NCBI GenBank assembly: GCA_900088475.1
Contig: FLMG01000578.1
Location: 1-12,659 of the forward strand
From: Hyphochytrium catenoides
Lineage: Eukaryota; Sar; Hyphochytriomycetes; Hyphochytriales; Hyphochytriaceae
DNA: 12,659 nt
Direction of reading: 5' to 3'
Shown here: piece by piece, positions 1 to 8,832 of the stretch
Position numbering within the stretch: the first letter of the stretch is position 1
Layout: each line of letters starts with the position of its first letter
Notes under the pieces: model-generated
Database searches by the model: none
The model's input: the letters and a program-made list of their open reading frames with translations, nothing else
What the model was told of the DNA's origin: nothing
Program-made: the position numbers and the translations under genes

Positions 1-1887
1 TACGCCAGCCACAAAGGCCCGAGCCGGGCCAGCGAGCTGCTTGATAAAGCTCAGGAACTCCAACAGGCCGGAGCTCTCTTCATCCCGCGGTTTGTGGCAG
101 CCACAGCGCGATTTATGAGAAAGAATGGAACTCTGAAGAAGTTTCCCTTTCTCTGCGAGTCTCTCTCGTCCGACTTTGCCGCTTTCTCTAGTCCTGTGGC
201 ACAGCGCTGGTTGGCGCTCGGTTATCTCCTGGCGGGAGAGCCAGAGACAGCACACCAAGCCGCTGAGCTAGGAAAGAAGGCAGAAGAATGGGGAAAGGGA
301 GAAGGTTTGGACGCACTGGTAGACTATTATGTCCTAAGAAGAGATGCAAGCGGCCTTGAAGAACTGGAGGTCATTTGGCTAGAAGCGAGAGAGGGCCGAC
401 AAGTGGGAGAGAGCGTCTTCCTCTCTCTCCTTCGCGGCTATTTTCATTGTGAAAAAGAACAAGATGCATGGCGTCTCCTCTCTCTCCTGCGAGACAGACC
501 AGACATTGAGCGGACAACGAAGGCTATGGAGCGGCTGTGGAGCGAGCTCAAGAGAGGGGACCAAAGAGAAAGACTGCTATTGGAAGTTATGAGGCCGTGT
601 CACATCCCTCTGTCTCTCTCTATCATCCAGCAGCACGTTGAAGAGCTGATCCGTGTAAGAGACATGGACGGAGTCAGAGAGTTTGCGAGGCATCTAAGAG
701 AAGCGCCAAGCTGGAGACCAGGAAGAGGTGGCATCAGAAGGATTTTAGGGCTGTTCTCTCTCACAAATGCTGAATCTCTCGTCTCTATTATCGAGGCATA
801 CACAGAGCGAACAAGAGCTAACTTAGACAAAGAGGACTATCTCTTCCTGTTGAACCGCTGGGTGGCGAAGAGCCGTATAGACATAGCCGAACGCTTCTTG
901 GAGTGTCTGAGACAGCGCCACCTAGAGACGGTAGAATTGAAGGAAGGAGCTGAGCTCACGGATAAGCTCAAGATCTCTCTTTCGCCTCAGTTCTTTCTCC
1001 CTCTTCTTGACCATTACGCCCTAAGGTTAGAGCCAGACAAGGCCGCAAGGCTCATAGAAGTTTACCGGAAAGATCTCTGTGATTCTCGTTTGCTTCTCGT
1101 TGATCTGACTGCAGTGCTCAAAATCTATTGCCAAAGCTTCAGAATGAAGGACGCCAGAGCCTTGTTCTATAGAATCCGAGACAGTCATGGACTGGAACCA
1201 GACGTTGTCTGCCTTACTCTGCTTCTCCAGGCCTACGTGAGGGCAGGGATGGACGAAGAGGCGAAGACCTGCGAAGAAGAATTGAAGAGAGAGTTTTCTC
1301 TCGAGCCCGACGTCGTGACTTATACCGCCATTATTAAGGCCTACGCCGTCAGAGGAGAGTTGGATAAAGCGCTGAGAAGCCTAGAAGATATGCTCAGACA
1401 AGGGATCCCACCCTCTGTCTTTACCTTTGGCGTCCTGCTCAACGGCTGCGCAGAGAGAGGCAAAGGCGATTTGGCAGAGGAAATTCTTTCACAGGTGATG
1501 CCGCGGTGTAACGTACAGCCTTCTGCCCTCTGTCTTTCTCTCCTCTTGAAAGCGTATCTAACGGAAGGGAGAATAGATAAAGCAAAGGAAGTGATGCGGG
1601 AGCGCTTCGTTCAGTTTTCTCTCTCTCCCAATGAGCACGCCATTACCATTCTGCTTCGTGCCTTTGCAGAGAAGTTTGATATAGAAGGGGCGGAGTGGTT
1701 GGTGAGAGAGGTGATGGTGAAGCATGGCCTTTCTCTCTCTCCTGGCGTCCTCCAAGCGCTATTGAAGTTTCGACACCGGGTCGAAGGCCAGAAGAGAGTC
1801 GTCGAGTTGATCAAAGAGCTAAAAGAAGCAGAGGAAATGAGAGAAAAAGAGATGGACCAGGAAAGACCAAGCATAGGGAGCTCGTAG
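1..1887 (+). CDS. PPR-repeat protein, 5' partial
   Basis: The reading frame is open from base 1 to a TAG at 1885-1887 (628 codons visible), so the start lies to the left; a GTG at 94 is internal, not a start. No intron is needed. The protein is a helical repeat array. The clearest tandem 35-residue pentatricopeptide repeats are encoded at about 1200-1740, for example VVTYTAIIKAYAVRGELDKA followed by an EDM..G..PS turn, then VFTFGVLLNG, ALCLSLLLKAYL and HAITILLRAF units. The N-terminal two thirds are more diverged helical pairs. P-type PPR proteins bind single-stranded organelle RNA and act in processing, stability or translation in mitochondria or plastids. No DYW or SMR tail is present; the last 30 residues are charged helix. 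Any targeting peptide is outside the window. Leu/Ser codons are often written as CTCTCT runs. Family assignment is firm; the RNA target is unknown. Confidence 0.9.
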   Translation, partial: YASHKGPSRASELLDKAQELQQAGALFIPRFVAATARFMRKNGTLKKFPFLCESLSSDFAAFSSPVAQRWLALGYLLAGEPETAHQAAELGKKAEEWGKGEGLDALVDYYVLRRDASGLEELEVIWLEAREGRQVGESVFLSLLRGYFHCEKEQDAWRLLSLLRDRPDIERTTKAMERLWSELKRGDQRERLLLEVMRPCHIPLSLSIIQQHVEELIRVRDMDGVREFARHLREAPSWRPGRGGIRRILGLFSLTNAESLVSIIEAYTERTRANLDKEDYLFLLNRWVAKSRIDIAERFLECLRQRHLETVELKEGAELTDKLKISLSPQFFLPLLDHYALRLEPDKAARLIEVYRKDLCDSRLLLVDLTAVLKIYCQSFRMKDARALFYRIRDSHGLEPDVVCLTLLLQAYVRAGMDEEAKTCEEELKREFSLEPDVVTYTAIIKAYAVRGELDKALRSLEDMLRQGIPPSVFTFGVLLNGCAERGKGDLAEEILSQVMPRCNVQPSALCLSLLLKAYLTEGRIDKAKEVMRERFVQFSLSPNEHAITILLRAFAEKFDIEGAEWLVREVMVKHGLSLSPGVLQALLKFRHRVEGQKRVVELIKELKEAEEMREKEMDQERPSIGSS

Positions 1888-2235
1888 GCTTTTATTAAGC
1901 ATAAGCTTTTCTATTATCCGCTCTGTCCAGCTGGTAGCTTCTCCTTTATGCTCTTGTTTGGAACAGGAGGCGTTGGCGGCAGAGATAGAGAGGGAGAGAC
2001 ACACACATACACACAAGCAGAAGGAAGACAGGGACCGTAAGTTCATGACGGAGAGCCCCGTGGATCGTCAAAGCTAGATAATCTCTCTCTCTCCCCCTGT
2101 TTTTCTCTCTCATACTGATTCTCCCTCTCCCTGTCACTCTCCTCCCATTCTTCTCTCTGTGTCTCTCTTCTCGGTTATTTCTTTCTCTTCGTTCTCTTTC
2201 TTGGGCATTTACCTTGTAGCTCTGATAATCTTGCT
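1888..2235. other. Intergenic spacer between convergent genes
   Basis: This 0.35-kb stretch separates the stop of the PPR gene from the 3' end of the minus-strand RhoGAP/FAM13 gene. It holds a short CA-rich run (about 2000-2017) and a pyrimidine-rich run (about 2080-2200). Both flanking genes should be polyadenylated here, but I see no clear AATAAA on either strand. Open frames through it are low-complexity and not convincing. Confidence 0.6.
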
Positions 2236-2329
2236 CTACCGGTGCTCTATCAGCTTTGTACATGATCTGATACGTGAGTTAACGAAGGAAAACCGTGAGA
2301 AGGCGGGATAACGTGGCAGAAAACTATCC

Positions 2330-5300
2330 TTATTCCTTGCTTCTTGGTATCTCAGCATAGGGCCTGGACTCCTCTGTCATCTCCCTGTGCTCCTCTCCTC
2401 TTGGCGAGGCAGGCACCCAGACCTCTCGTACTCTTACCTTCCTATCCTTCTGCTCCTCAAAGGCGCTCTGGTACAGCGAGAGCTTGGTTTGAAGATTTCT
2501 CTTCTGTTTTCTAAGTTCACCCTCGCTATTTGAGGACCGCGCGCCCTCTCCTCCGCCTCCAGCTCGGGCGCTGAGCTGCTCCTTGATGGCATTATACTCC
2601 ACGTACAGCTCCTTTATCTCTTCCTTATCCTCCCGGGTTGGCTACAAAAGGAAAAAAAAAGGTGCCCGTGAGTATGACAGAGTGGGGGCGAAATGGAGGA
2701 AGTAAACAAGCGCTAGCTGTGACATAGTGCAGAGAAAATATACTGCCCAAGGACGAAGAGCACTTCCCAACAACTTGGAAAAAGGGAAGGGCGATAGCTA
2801 AGAACGCCAGACATGTAAGGAGCTAAGAGAGTGTCATCAGCTCACTACTGTCTGAGAGACAGTGATGTCCGTCGTAAAACCCCCGATTAGAGAACGGGCT
2901 CTGAGAAACGTGCCAGGTCCTGAGGAGAGAGATGAAAGGAGAGGAAGTGTGTGTACCTTTCTACCATGCCGGTTCTCGAAGTCTGTGTCAAACTTCTTCA
3001 GTTTACTCTTGATGTCCCTCTTCTTTTTCACTAAGAACTCTACAGTGACCTGTCCATTGTCATCTAGTGCTTTAACGCCTCGTCCTCCTGCCTCCACGCT
3101 CTCTTTGGAGCTTCCTCCAGAGGTTTTTGACCGGGAGAGCTGCAATGTGTCCTGGAACTGCAGATTGAAAAGAAGAGGTTACGCTTTAAAGCAGGTGTAG
3201 GAGAGACATACACGTCAAGTCCGCTCGAGGATGGAAAGGGAGGTGAAGGCGACGTTTGCACAGAGCAATAGAGAGAGCAAGGACCAAGAGAGATACTCTG
3301 ATCATGGACCAACTGTCTGCATAGACTGTTGATGAGCTAAGCTGATAGAGACAAATTTAAGGGCCAGCAGTAGGATAGGCCTAACAGAGACATTTGGCAC
3401 AGAGACTTGTCACAGATCCATCCTAGGGGAGAGAAGGAAAATGATAGCGTACCGCTGTGGTGAGAGACTCATGAGCATGTCCAGCTATGAAGAGGTTGAC
3501 AGTCCTTGAGATGAGATGATTCATGACCATCGAGTCTTCCCGCTTACGATTTGATATTGAAAGAATAGGAGGAGGCTCATGCGCCTGAGGCAAAGCAGTG
3601 CCCATCTTGGCTTAGTAAACAGCAGCGGACAAAGCTAGGGCTAGCGAACTATACAGCCGACACAAACTGAGCACGTCAATCATACCAGATAGCATGAGAA
3701 GAGAGCAGGGCAAAACGCAACCGGCAGAGAGAGAAGAGAGAGCGAGATTTAAACGATAGGGCGGCGCAGAATACGTCCATGCAAAAGTTCGGATGAAGAA
3801 CTATGGGCTAGCGAACTCAGTCTGTTAGGTGTGCCAACCCCTCCGTTTTATCAAGCTCACATGGAAGGTAAGCTGCTCTTGGTTGACTATTAGGGAATGG
3901 ACTACGGCCGTGATCTGAGGCAGAGCTTGTACATGCCTAAGTGATTTGTATGCCGTTCCTTCGGGCTTACATAATACCGGAGCGAATGCTTGAGCTAGAA
4001 CTAGAGCTGCAAGCAGAGTAAGAGGGCGAATAGCAGAGCCATTTGCCACGATACAAGGAGGAAAAAGAATTGAGCGCGATAATCGAAGAAGATCCAAAGA
4101 CAGCATCGCAGAGGTGAAAGCCAGGGAAGTTAGTATAGGGCAAGTATAGAAGAGAAAAGGAAAGCGTCATTCTCATAGAAGAGAGACGAAGACCTCGTTC
4201 ATAAAGAGCGTGACGACATACACTAGGATAAGCGATAAGAAAGGGTCAAGGACAGCGCTTTGTGCGGAAGAGAGGAGCTCTGGCGTCAAGGCAGGAAGGG
4301 AGGAGAAGACACTGAGCAGGTCAAGCATCTGCCAACGTACAAGTCAGCCGATTACTATCTTCGTGCTGCAAAAGATGGCGAATAAGCTTCAAGATGGCCT
4401 CTAAGATGGCCACCGAGTCGCCAGGGAGACTATTGAGCAGCTTCTGCAGAGCCGATAGTGGAGAGCTGTCTGCATTCTGCTGAATATTCTCTAGAGCATG
4501 AAACAGAGACAGGTGAGGCGAGAAAAGAAAGAACGCCGCCAGAGGAGGCTAGAAGACAAAAGAAAAAATCACGGTGTTTCTAGACATTGAGCCCTCTAAA
4601 AATTCTGGCAGCAATGACACTGCACTCAGGCACCCGCCATAACATTCTATCCTGATCGTGTTTCTTCGACTCTTGAACTCTCTCCCCCGTCTTTCTTGTA
4701 CACATCATACTGTCTAGGTGAGCGCGCCTTCCTTCGAAAGCTAACCCCTCCTCAATCTCTCTCTCTCTCTGTCTCATGCCCAGCCGCCCTGCGATCCGGC
4801 CGCAAGCTCTCTCTACCCCTTCCTTCCGTCTTCCTCTTCTGTGGCTCCGTCTTACCTCCCAGCTTGAGGACGTCTCCGTACAATTTGAAACCCAGAATGG
4901 GCTCAAAGCGCTCTCTTAGATAGAAGAGCAGAAGTTCAGCTACCACGTGTGGGTCACTCACGTCTGCAAGCTTAGGGATTCTCTCTTCAACAAGATATTG
5001 CCGTGGAAAGACAGAGGGGCAAAGAAGCGTCAGCTTGGATCCCAAGAGAAAGAGTAAGCTAGGGATAGAAAGAGAGAAGCACGGAACCTTGATGGTGTGC
5101 CAAGGAGCGCTGGCACTTGGATTTGTAGGCTTAAGGGTAAGCCGAGAGAGAGAGAACGACGGGTAAACGCGACTAAATGCCCTTACCTCCCATAAAGGAC
5201 TCATACAGCTCCTTAACTAACGTTAGGTTTGCCGGAACAGTGAACAAGCCAGGCGTGTTCAAGGCTGCGGAAGAGAGCACACCGAGTTCGGCAGAAATAG

Positions 5301-5581
5301 AGGTTGGTATATGTGTTAGGGCAAACCGAGGTAGGAAGCAGTCGCAGACGAACGTGGATAAAGGCAATTCGCTAGAAGGTCCATCAGATCATAGATGGAG
5401 GCAAAACAGCACGCCTTAGCCGCAGTCTCTTACCTCTCTCTTTTAGATAATCGGAACACTTTATAACCAGCGGGGCAACAGTAGGGCCCGCCGGTCCTCC
5501 CTGCAAGGGCCTGCAGCGCGGAGCCAGCACCGGGCTGGCGATCCCTAACAGAGGTGGAATTTCTGGCGAGCGGTGCTCCAT
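2330..5581 (-). CDS. RhoGAP and FAM13-like domain protein, multi-exon
   Basis: Exon chain on the minus strand: 5581-5434, 5264-5187, 4984-4856, 4490-4341, 4006-3861, 3605-3453, 3157-2957, 2641-2438, then an ambiguous last exon. All phases agree and every join is GT-AG. The ATG at 5581 follows an in-frame TAG. Exons 1-6 encode a RhoGAP domain in order: GPTVAPLVIKCSDYLKER, GLFTVPANLTLVKELY, DPHVVAELLLFYLRERFEP, LQKLLNSLP then SNRLT, and LAQAFAPVLCKPEGTAY. Exons 7-8 carry two FAM13-type coiled-coil modules (KFDTDFENRHGRK then PTREDKEEIKELYVEYNAIK; LYQSAFEEQKDRK). The order matches animal FAM13A. RhoGAPs stimulate GTP hydrolysis by Rho-family GTPases, but the finger Arg is Thr here. The 3' end is uncertain: reading on from 2438 ends at TAA 2330, while a 64-nt intron (2437-2374) gives a last exon 2373-2236. 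Alternative acceptors exist for exon 3 (4963). Confidence 0.82.
3638..3817. repeat. 13-bp direct repeat pair inside an intron
   Basis: GGGCTAGCGAACT occurs at 3638-3650 and again at 3805-3817, 167 bp apart. Both copies lie in the intron 3860-3606 of the RhoGAP/FAM13 gene. No transposon features lie between them. Function unknown; it may be a remnant of a local duplication or insertion. Confidence 0.6.
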
Positions 5582-6388
5582 TATTCCCCTGTTCTGCCAC
5601 TCGCAGAGCTAACAGGTACGAGAACTTCGTTCATGCACTGTACTAGTAGAAGCGAGAAAGAAAACCCTGATGCACGCACGGAAGTTCTTAAATCTCCATA
5701 ATCAGCGCTGAAGAGGACGTGATAGGTGCGGGAGCATCGCCTTGACACTTGGAAGATGTTCTCCCAGCCAGATTTGCCAGAAGCCGGCGGCAGTAATGTT
5801 TCCAAACGATTCTCTCCTGCTTGCCTCGATGTCTTCGGCGTAATAGCTGCTCTGAGCGTTGGCAGTTTGCGCAGCCGTAGCCCTACGTGCCGCGTCCTAG
5901 AATAGCCAATCTTCTTAACTGCCGGTCTGTCCAGCTCTTCGCCCACCCTCTCTCTCTCTCCCTCTTCTCGAACTTCTAATTACTCCTTTTCGAGTCTCCG
6001 TGTCTTCCTTTCTCTTCCTGTGCTGCCTCTTCCCGAAGTCTGGTCTGTCGTTATCGCTAAATCTCCGTTGCTGTATCTATCGTCTCTCCTTTGCCCTTCT
6101 GCTCTGTCTCGCTCTGTTGGCCTCTTCCCACCACTTTTTCTGATCTGCGAGCGCTCTGGTGGTGTTGAGCCTCGCCTTCTTCATCCGCACATTCTGGAGT
6201 GACAATGCGCACTTTGGTAATGCAGTACACCCTTCAAACTGTATGGTGATGTTGCAAGCCCTTACTTCCTCATCTCATTCCCGGATGCGAGCGTACATAA
6301 TGCGTTCTACTTACAAGGTGTGCCAGGGATTGTTATGGTTACGCACAATTTGCAGGTTTTGTGAGTCCTCAGTCTTCCCCCTGGCGTA

Positions 6389-6423
<35 letters not shown>

Positions 6424-6859
6424 TCCTTTCTCTCTCTCTCTTTCTCTCTCTCTCTCTTTTTCTTTCTCTCTTTCTCTCTCTTCCCTTTCCTGCGAACTGT
6501 CAGCTCTCTATCTCCTGTTGTCTTCTTCAGAACATCATCTTCTTCAGCTGCCTCCGCCGGCCCTCATTATCTTTATGTCCCCCGTTGTTATTACCCTTTA
6601 GCAGCAAGGACTACGGACAAAGTTCTTGAAAGCAAGGCGATCCTGAAGCGGCATTTGACATGAAGCGAGGGAGGAGGACGTGAGAATTTGCCCTGGCGTC
6701 AATGCTAAGCTCTATTGACAGCCTCGCTGTTGTCTGGATACTAACTGCCTAGGTAAGGGTCGGAAGTCGTCTGTCAGGACCGGTGTGAAGAAGAAAAGAT
6801 AATTTTGTTTGCTTACGGAAGGAACGGAGCCCTGCTCAGCAACCCAGTTTGCATCTAAG
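5582..6859. other. Divergent spacer, pyrimidine-rich on the plus strand
   Basis: This 1.28-kb stretch lies between the minus-strand RhoGAP/FAM13 start (5581) and the plus-strand small gene (6860), so it should hold both promoters. From about 5944 to 6140 it is CT-rich, and it contains the CT tract at 6392-6491. A minus-strand frame open at 5946-5581 might be an upstream exon of the RhoGAP gene, but it lacks an ATG and resembles nothing I know. Short coding-like pieces lie on the plus strand near 6600-6735 (for example a frame reading SMLSSIDSLAVVWILTA), but they join to nothing with confidence. Confidence 0.5.
6392..6491 (+). repeat. 100-nt pure pyrimidine (CT) tract
   Basis: One hundred consecutive pyrimidines, mostly (TC)n with short T and CC interruptions. 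It is a (CT/GA)n microsatellite in the spacer between divergent genes. Such polypurine/polypyrimidine tracts can form triplex structures and, in other eukaryotes, bind GAGA-type factors. A role here is inference only. Confidence 0.95.
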
Positions 6860-7129
6860 ATGGTCGCCATATATACTGCTGTACGAGCTAATTGCTGAAT
6901 ACACGTGCACCAAAAAGATTCCTTCTGCCACTCTACTCGCAGCTAGATTCTTCTTGTCTCTGCTCCACCTTCGGACTCCTTGGATAGAAGTAAACAGATG
7001 GGGCCCACGGATAAATCTCTGCAAAGTGCCTTGAAAGACAAGGACCCGTTGGCAACTTCCTTCTCTCTACTCCTCAAGAATGAGCGTGGACTGATGACAT
7101 ATGACAGCATGATAGGAAGCTCAGATTAG
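6860..7129 (+). CDS. Small 67-residue protein with hydrophobic N-terminus, two exons
   Basis: Exon 1 is 6860-6880, starting AAGATGGTC; exon 2 is 6947-7129, ending TAG. They are joined by a 66-nt GT-AG intron (gtacga...cgcagctag) with a CTAAT branch-like motif. An in-frame TAA near 6799 lies upstream of the ATG, and it is the first ATG after that stop. The product begins MVAIYTAILLVSAPP, a short hydrophobic stretch that could be a signal anchor. It continues with a polar, Asp/Ser/Lys-rich segment (MGPTDKSLQSALKDKD) and ends MTYDSMIGSSD. I do not recognise the family. The next gene begins 41 bp downstream on the same strand. An acceptor 4 nt earlier (after 6942) would break the frame. The coding call rests on composition and on phase agreement across the intron. 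Confidence 0.5.
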
Positions 7130-7169
7130 ACGGGAAAGACAGAGCTGCGCCCACGAGAGGGAAGATAAT

Positions 7170-8410
7170 ATGCAGGAGGCCCCTTGTGGCGTAGTAAAGT
7201 AAAAAAAGTAGTAGTTTGCTAGGAGGTGGATGATTTAGAGAAAAGAAACCGCTGATGGTGCTGATGAAAACGAGAAGAAATAGAAGGAGCGCAGGCAAAC
7301 TCCAGCGATAGTTCATACATGTGACTAAGTCGCACTGATGTTTTCCAATGTAGCTTGTCTCATAATGAGTCACATCTTTGCTTGGTAGGTAGAGAGTAAA
7401 GTATTGAGCGGGATACTGCGAGAGGTTCTATCTTAGGACCAGTTGACTCGTGCTCGGGGAACGAGGGTTAGCTTCGGAAGACGGACCTGGTTCCAGGTAC
7501 TTTTGGAAACGGCATAAGTTTGAAACAGGATGGTATGGTGCGAAACGAATGATAGTTGGACAAGTGGCTGGCATGATGCTGCACTTCATGTCTCTTCTTG
7601 TCAGGTGTGGAAGAAGTTTCCAGATTATATCTAAGTCCTCAAGAGTCGGACAAGAAAGAGGGGTCGTGCAGGATCGCGGTAGCTATGTCTAATTGCCATT
7701 CGTTCTGCATCATACCTTCCCTCACTATCTTCCTCTGCCACTCTTGTCCCCACTTTCTATCTCTAGTGACACTGTTTGGACGAAGAATGGGAGTTCTCGT
7801 GCTGTTATCGAAAACGAGAAGAGCTGTTAGGGGCCAGGTGACAGGTGACTGAGCTCCAAGCACATCTCAGGGCCAACCCTTATGATCGTAAGACGAATGG
7901 TGTTCTGCTGCGTGAGTTGAGAAGCAAGGAGATGTCACATGCGTCTTCTGACGGGGACGGCAGGCCACGAATGATCGATGATAAGATGCACTTGCCGCTT
8001 GCCACTGATGGTCTCCCGCAGGGAGCTTTGGCTCTTCATAAACAGCCCACAGCATCCTGGGTATCGTGGGTAACTCATTTTTTAAAGAGTTGGAACAGTG
8101 CGCACCCAGGTTAGAAGTGAGCTAATTATATCCTAGACTTGTCGTATCCAAGCCGCACCCAGGTTATCTAAATGGGTTGGTGGCAAGATACTGTCCGGAT
8201 AGAGATTTTGTGACTTTCTCTTCAATCTTCATCAGTCTTCAGGATAAAGAGAAAGATCGAAGGGCGGCTATTCTTCGTGGGTTGACTGAAAGACTGCTCC
8301 CTTTCTCTCGCTCTCTTTCTCTCCTTCTACCCGGAGAAGATCGTCTCGGTCGTTCAAAGTACCAGCCGAGAAACAATTTTGCCGTACCCGACATCCTCTC
8401 TCCTTTATAA
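7170..8410 (+). CDS. Unrecognised protein from about eight small exons
   Basis: Proposed exons: 7170-7198, 7239-7310, 7354-7384, 7472-7532, 7605-7678, 7845-7915, 8022-8069 and 8137-8410. The lengths sum to 660 nt, and every junction keeps phase to give 219 residues from an ATG to TAA 8408-8410. Introns are 40, 43, 87, 72, 166, 106 and 67 nt. Two donors are weak (GTTCAT at 7311, GTTGAG at 7916), so exons 2/3 and 6/7 could differ. Pieces that read well are LVPGTFGNGISLKQDG, RLYLSPQESDKKEG, LQAHLRANPYDRK, LWLFINSPQHPGYRG and LVARYCPDRDFVTF. The last exon is the strongest; it also holds KEKDRRAAILRGLTERLLPF. The segment YLSHNESHLCLLRKTDLVP faintly resembles the NKxD region of permuted GTPases, but no P-loop is present, so I do not assign that. 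Function unknown. Confidence 0.5.
8101..8166. repeat. 13-bp direct repeat across an intron-exon boundary
   Basis: CGCACCCAGGTTA occurs at 8101-8113 and 8154-8166. The first copy lies within the proposed intron 8070-8136 and the second in the following exon, where it encodes part of a KPHPGYLNG segment. The copies are 53 bp apart. Confidence 0.6.
8403..8410 (+). promoter_or_regulatory. TATA-like element before the HU-like gene
   Basis: CTTTATAA lies about 40 bp upstream of the ATG at 8450 and overlaps the stop codon of the preceding gene. Position and sequence fit a core promoter, but this is inference, and the leader would be very short. Confidence 0.3.
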
Positions 8411-8449
8411 TAGCCGTGGGCGAGTCTTTGCATCCAGGGAGCCATCACA

Positions 8450-8832
8450 ATGAGGCAAAGAGAGCTCTTTAAGACGATCACCAAAGCTGTCTCAGAAGCC
8501 ACGACCCGGAAGAAATTCACTTCTACCCATGTTCGCCTTACCATGGGAGCTCTCGCAGACGTAATGAAAGACTCTCTCGCCCAGAAGGTAAGTCTCAGCT
8601 GCTAGGCTTTGCAATGTGAGATAGTCTATCTCTAGTGCAAGTCTAATGGCTGTTCTCGTCTACTCAGGGCTCATTTACCATTCCGAAGGTTGGTAGATTC
8701 AAGATGAATAAGCGGTCTGGACAGATTACGTTCCTTCCGATGAAGAGCGTCCTAGAGAGCGAGTCCCTCGTAGAGACTTCATCAGACGAATCTGGTGGAG
8801 AGTCATCAGACGACTCGGATGGAGAGCATTGA
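8450..8832 (+). CDS. HU/IHF-like DNA-binding protein with acidic tail, two exons
   Basis: Exon 1 is 8450-8587 and exon 2 is 8668-8832, with an 80-nt intron (GTAAGT...TACTCAG) and phase 0 on both sides; the product is 100 residues. An in-frame TAG near 8411 precedes the ATG. Residues 1-75 resemble the HU/IHF fold: an N-terminal helix (LFKTITKAVSEAT), a helix pair ending VRLTMGALADVMKDSLAQK, then the hallmark GSFTIPKVGRFKM, equivalent to the G.F.iP..G.F strand of HU. The beta arm seems short compared with bacterial HU (about 90 residues in all). The last 25 residues are Ser/Asp/Glu-rich (ESSDDSDGEH), typical of nuclear or nucleolar proteins. HU proteins bend and compact DNA. Nuclear or organelle location is unknown; there is no obvious transit peptide. 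Distant similarity only. Confidence 0.62.

Noticed and set aside
4096-4125. Minus-strand DAVFGSSSI resembling the RhoGAP A.VFGP.L motif
   Set aside because: No acceptor gives the right phase, and the real motif (LAQAFAPVLCKP) is found in exon 4006-3861.
4371-4416. Three AAGATGGC-like motifs resembling YY1 sites
   Set aside because: They lie inside a RhoGAP exon, where the reverse complement encodes repeated A-I-L / R-H-L helix residues, so coding explains them.
4752-5204. Continuous minus-strand frame of about 150 codons around the RhoGAP exon
   Set aside because: Only 4984-4856 matches RhoGAP; the rest is intron that happens to stay open.
6159-6663. Plus-strand open frames through the CT tract
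   Set aside because: Their Ser/Leu/Phe runs are translation of a simple repeat, and no start or splice context supports them.
7074-7373. Minus-strand open frame with long hydrophobic stretches
   Set aside because: It overlaps the first three exons of a phase-consistent plus-strand gene; the hydrophobic residues come from the reverse of purine-rich DNA.
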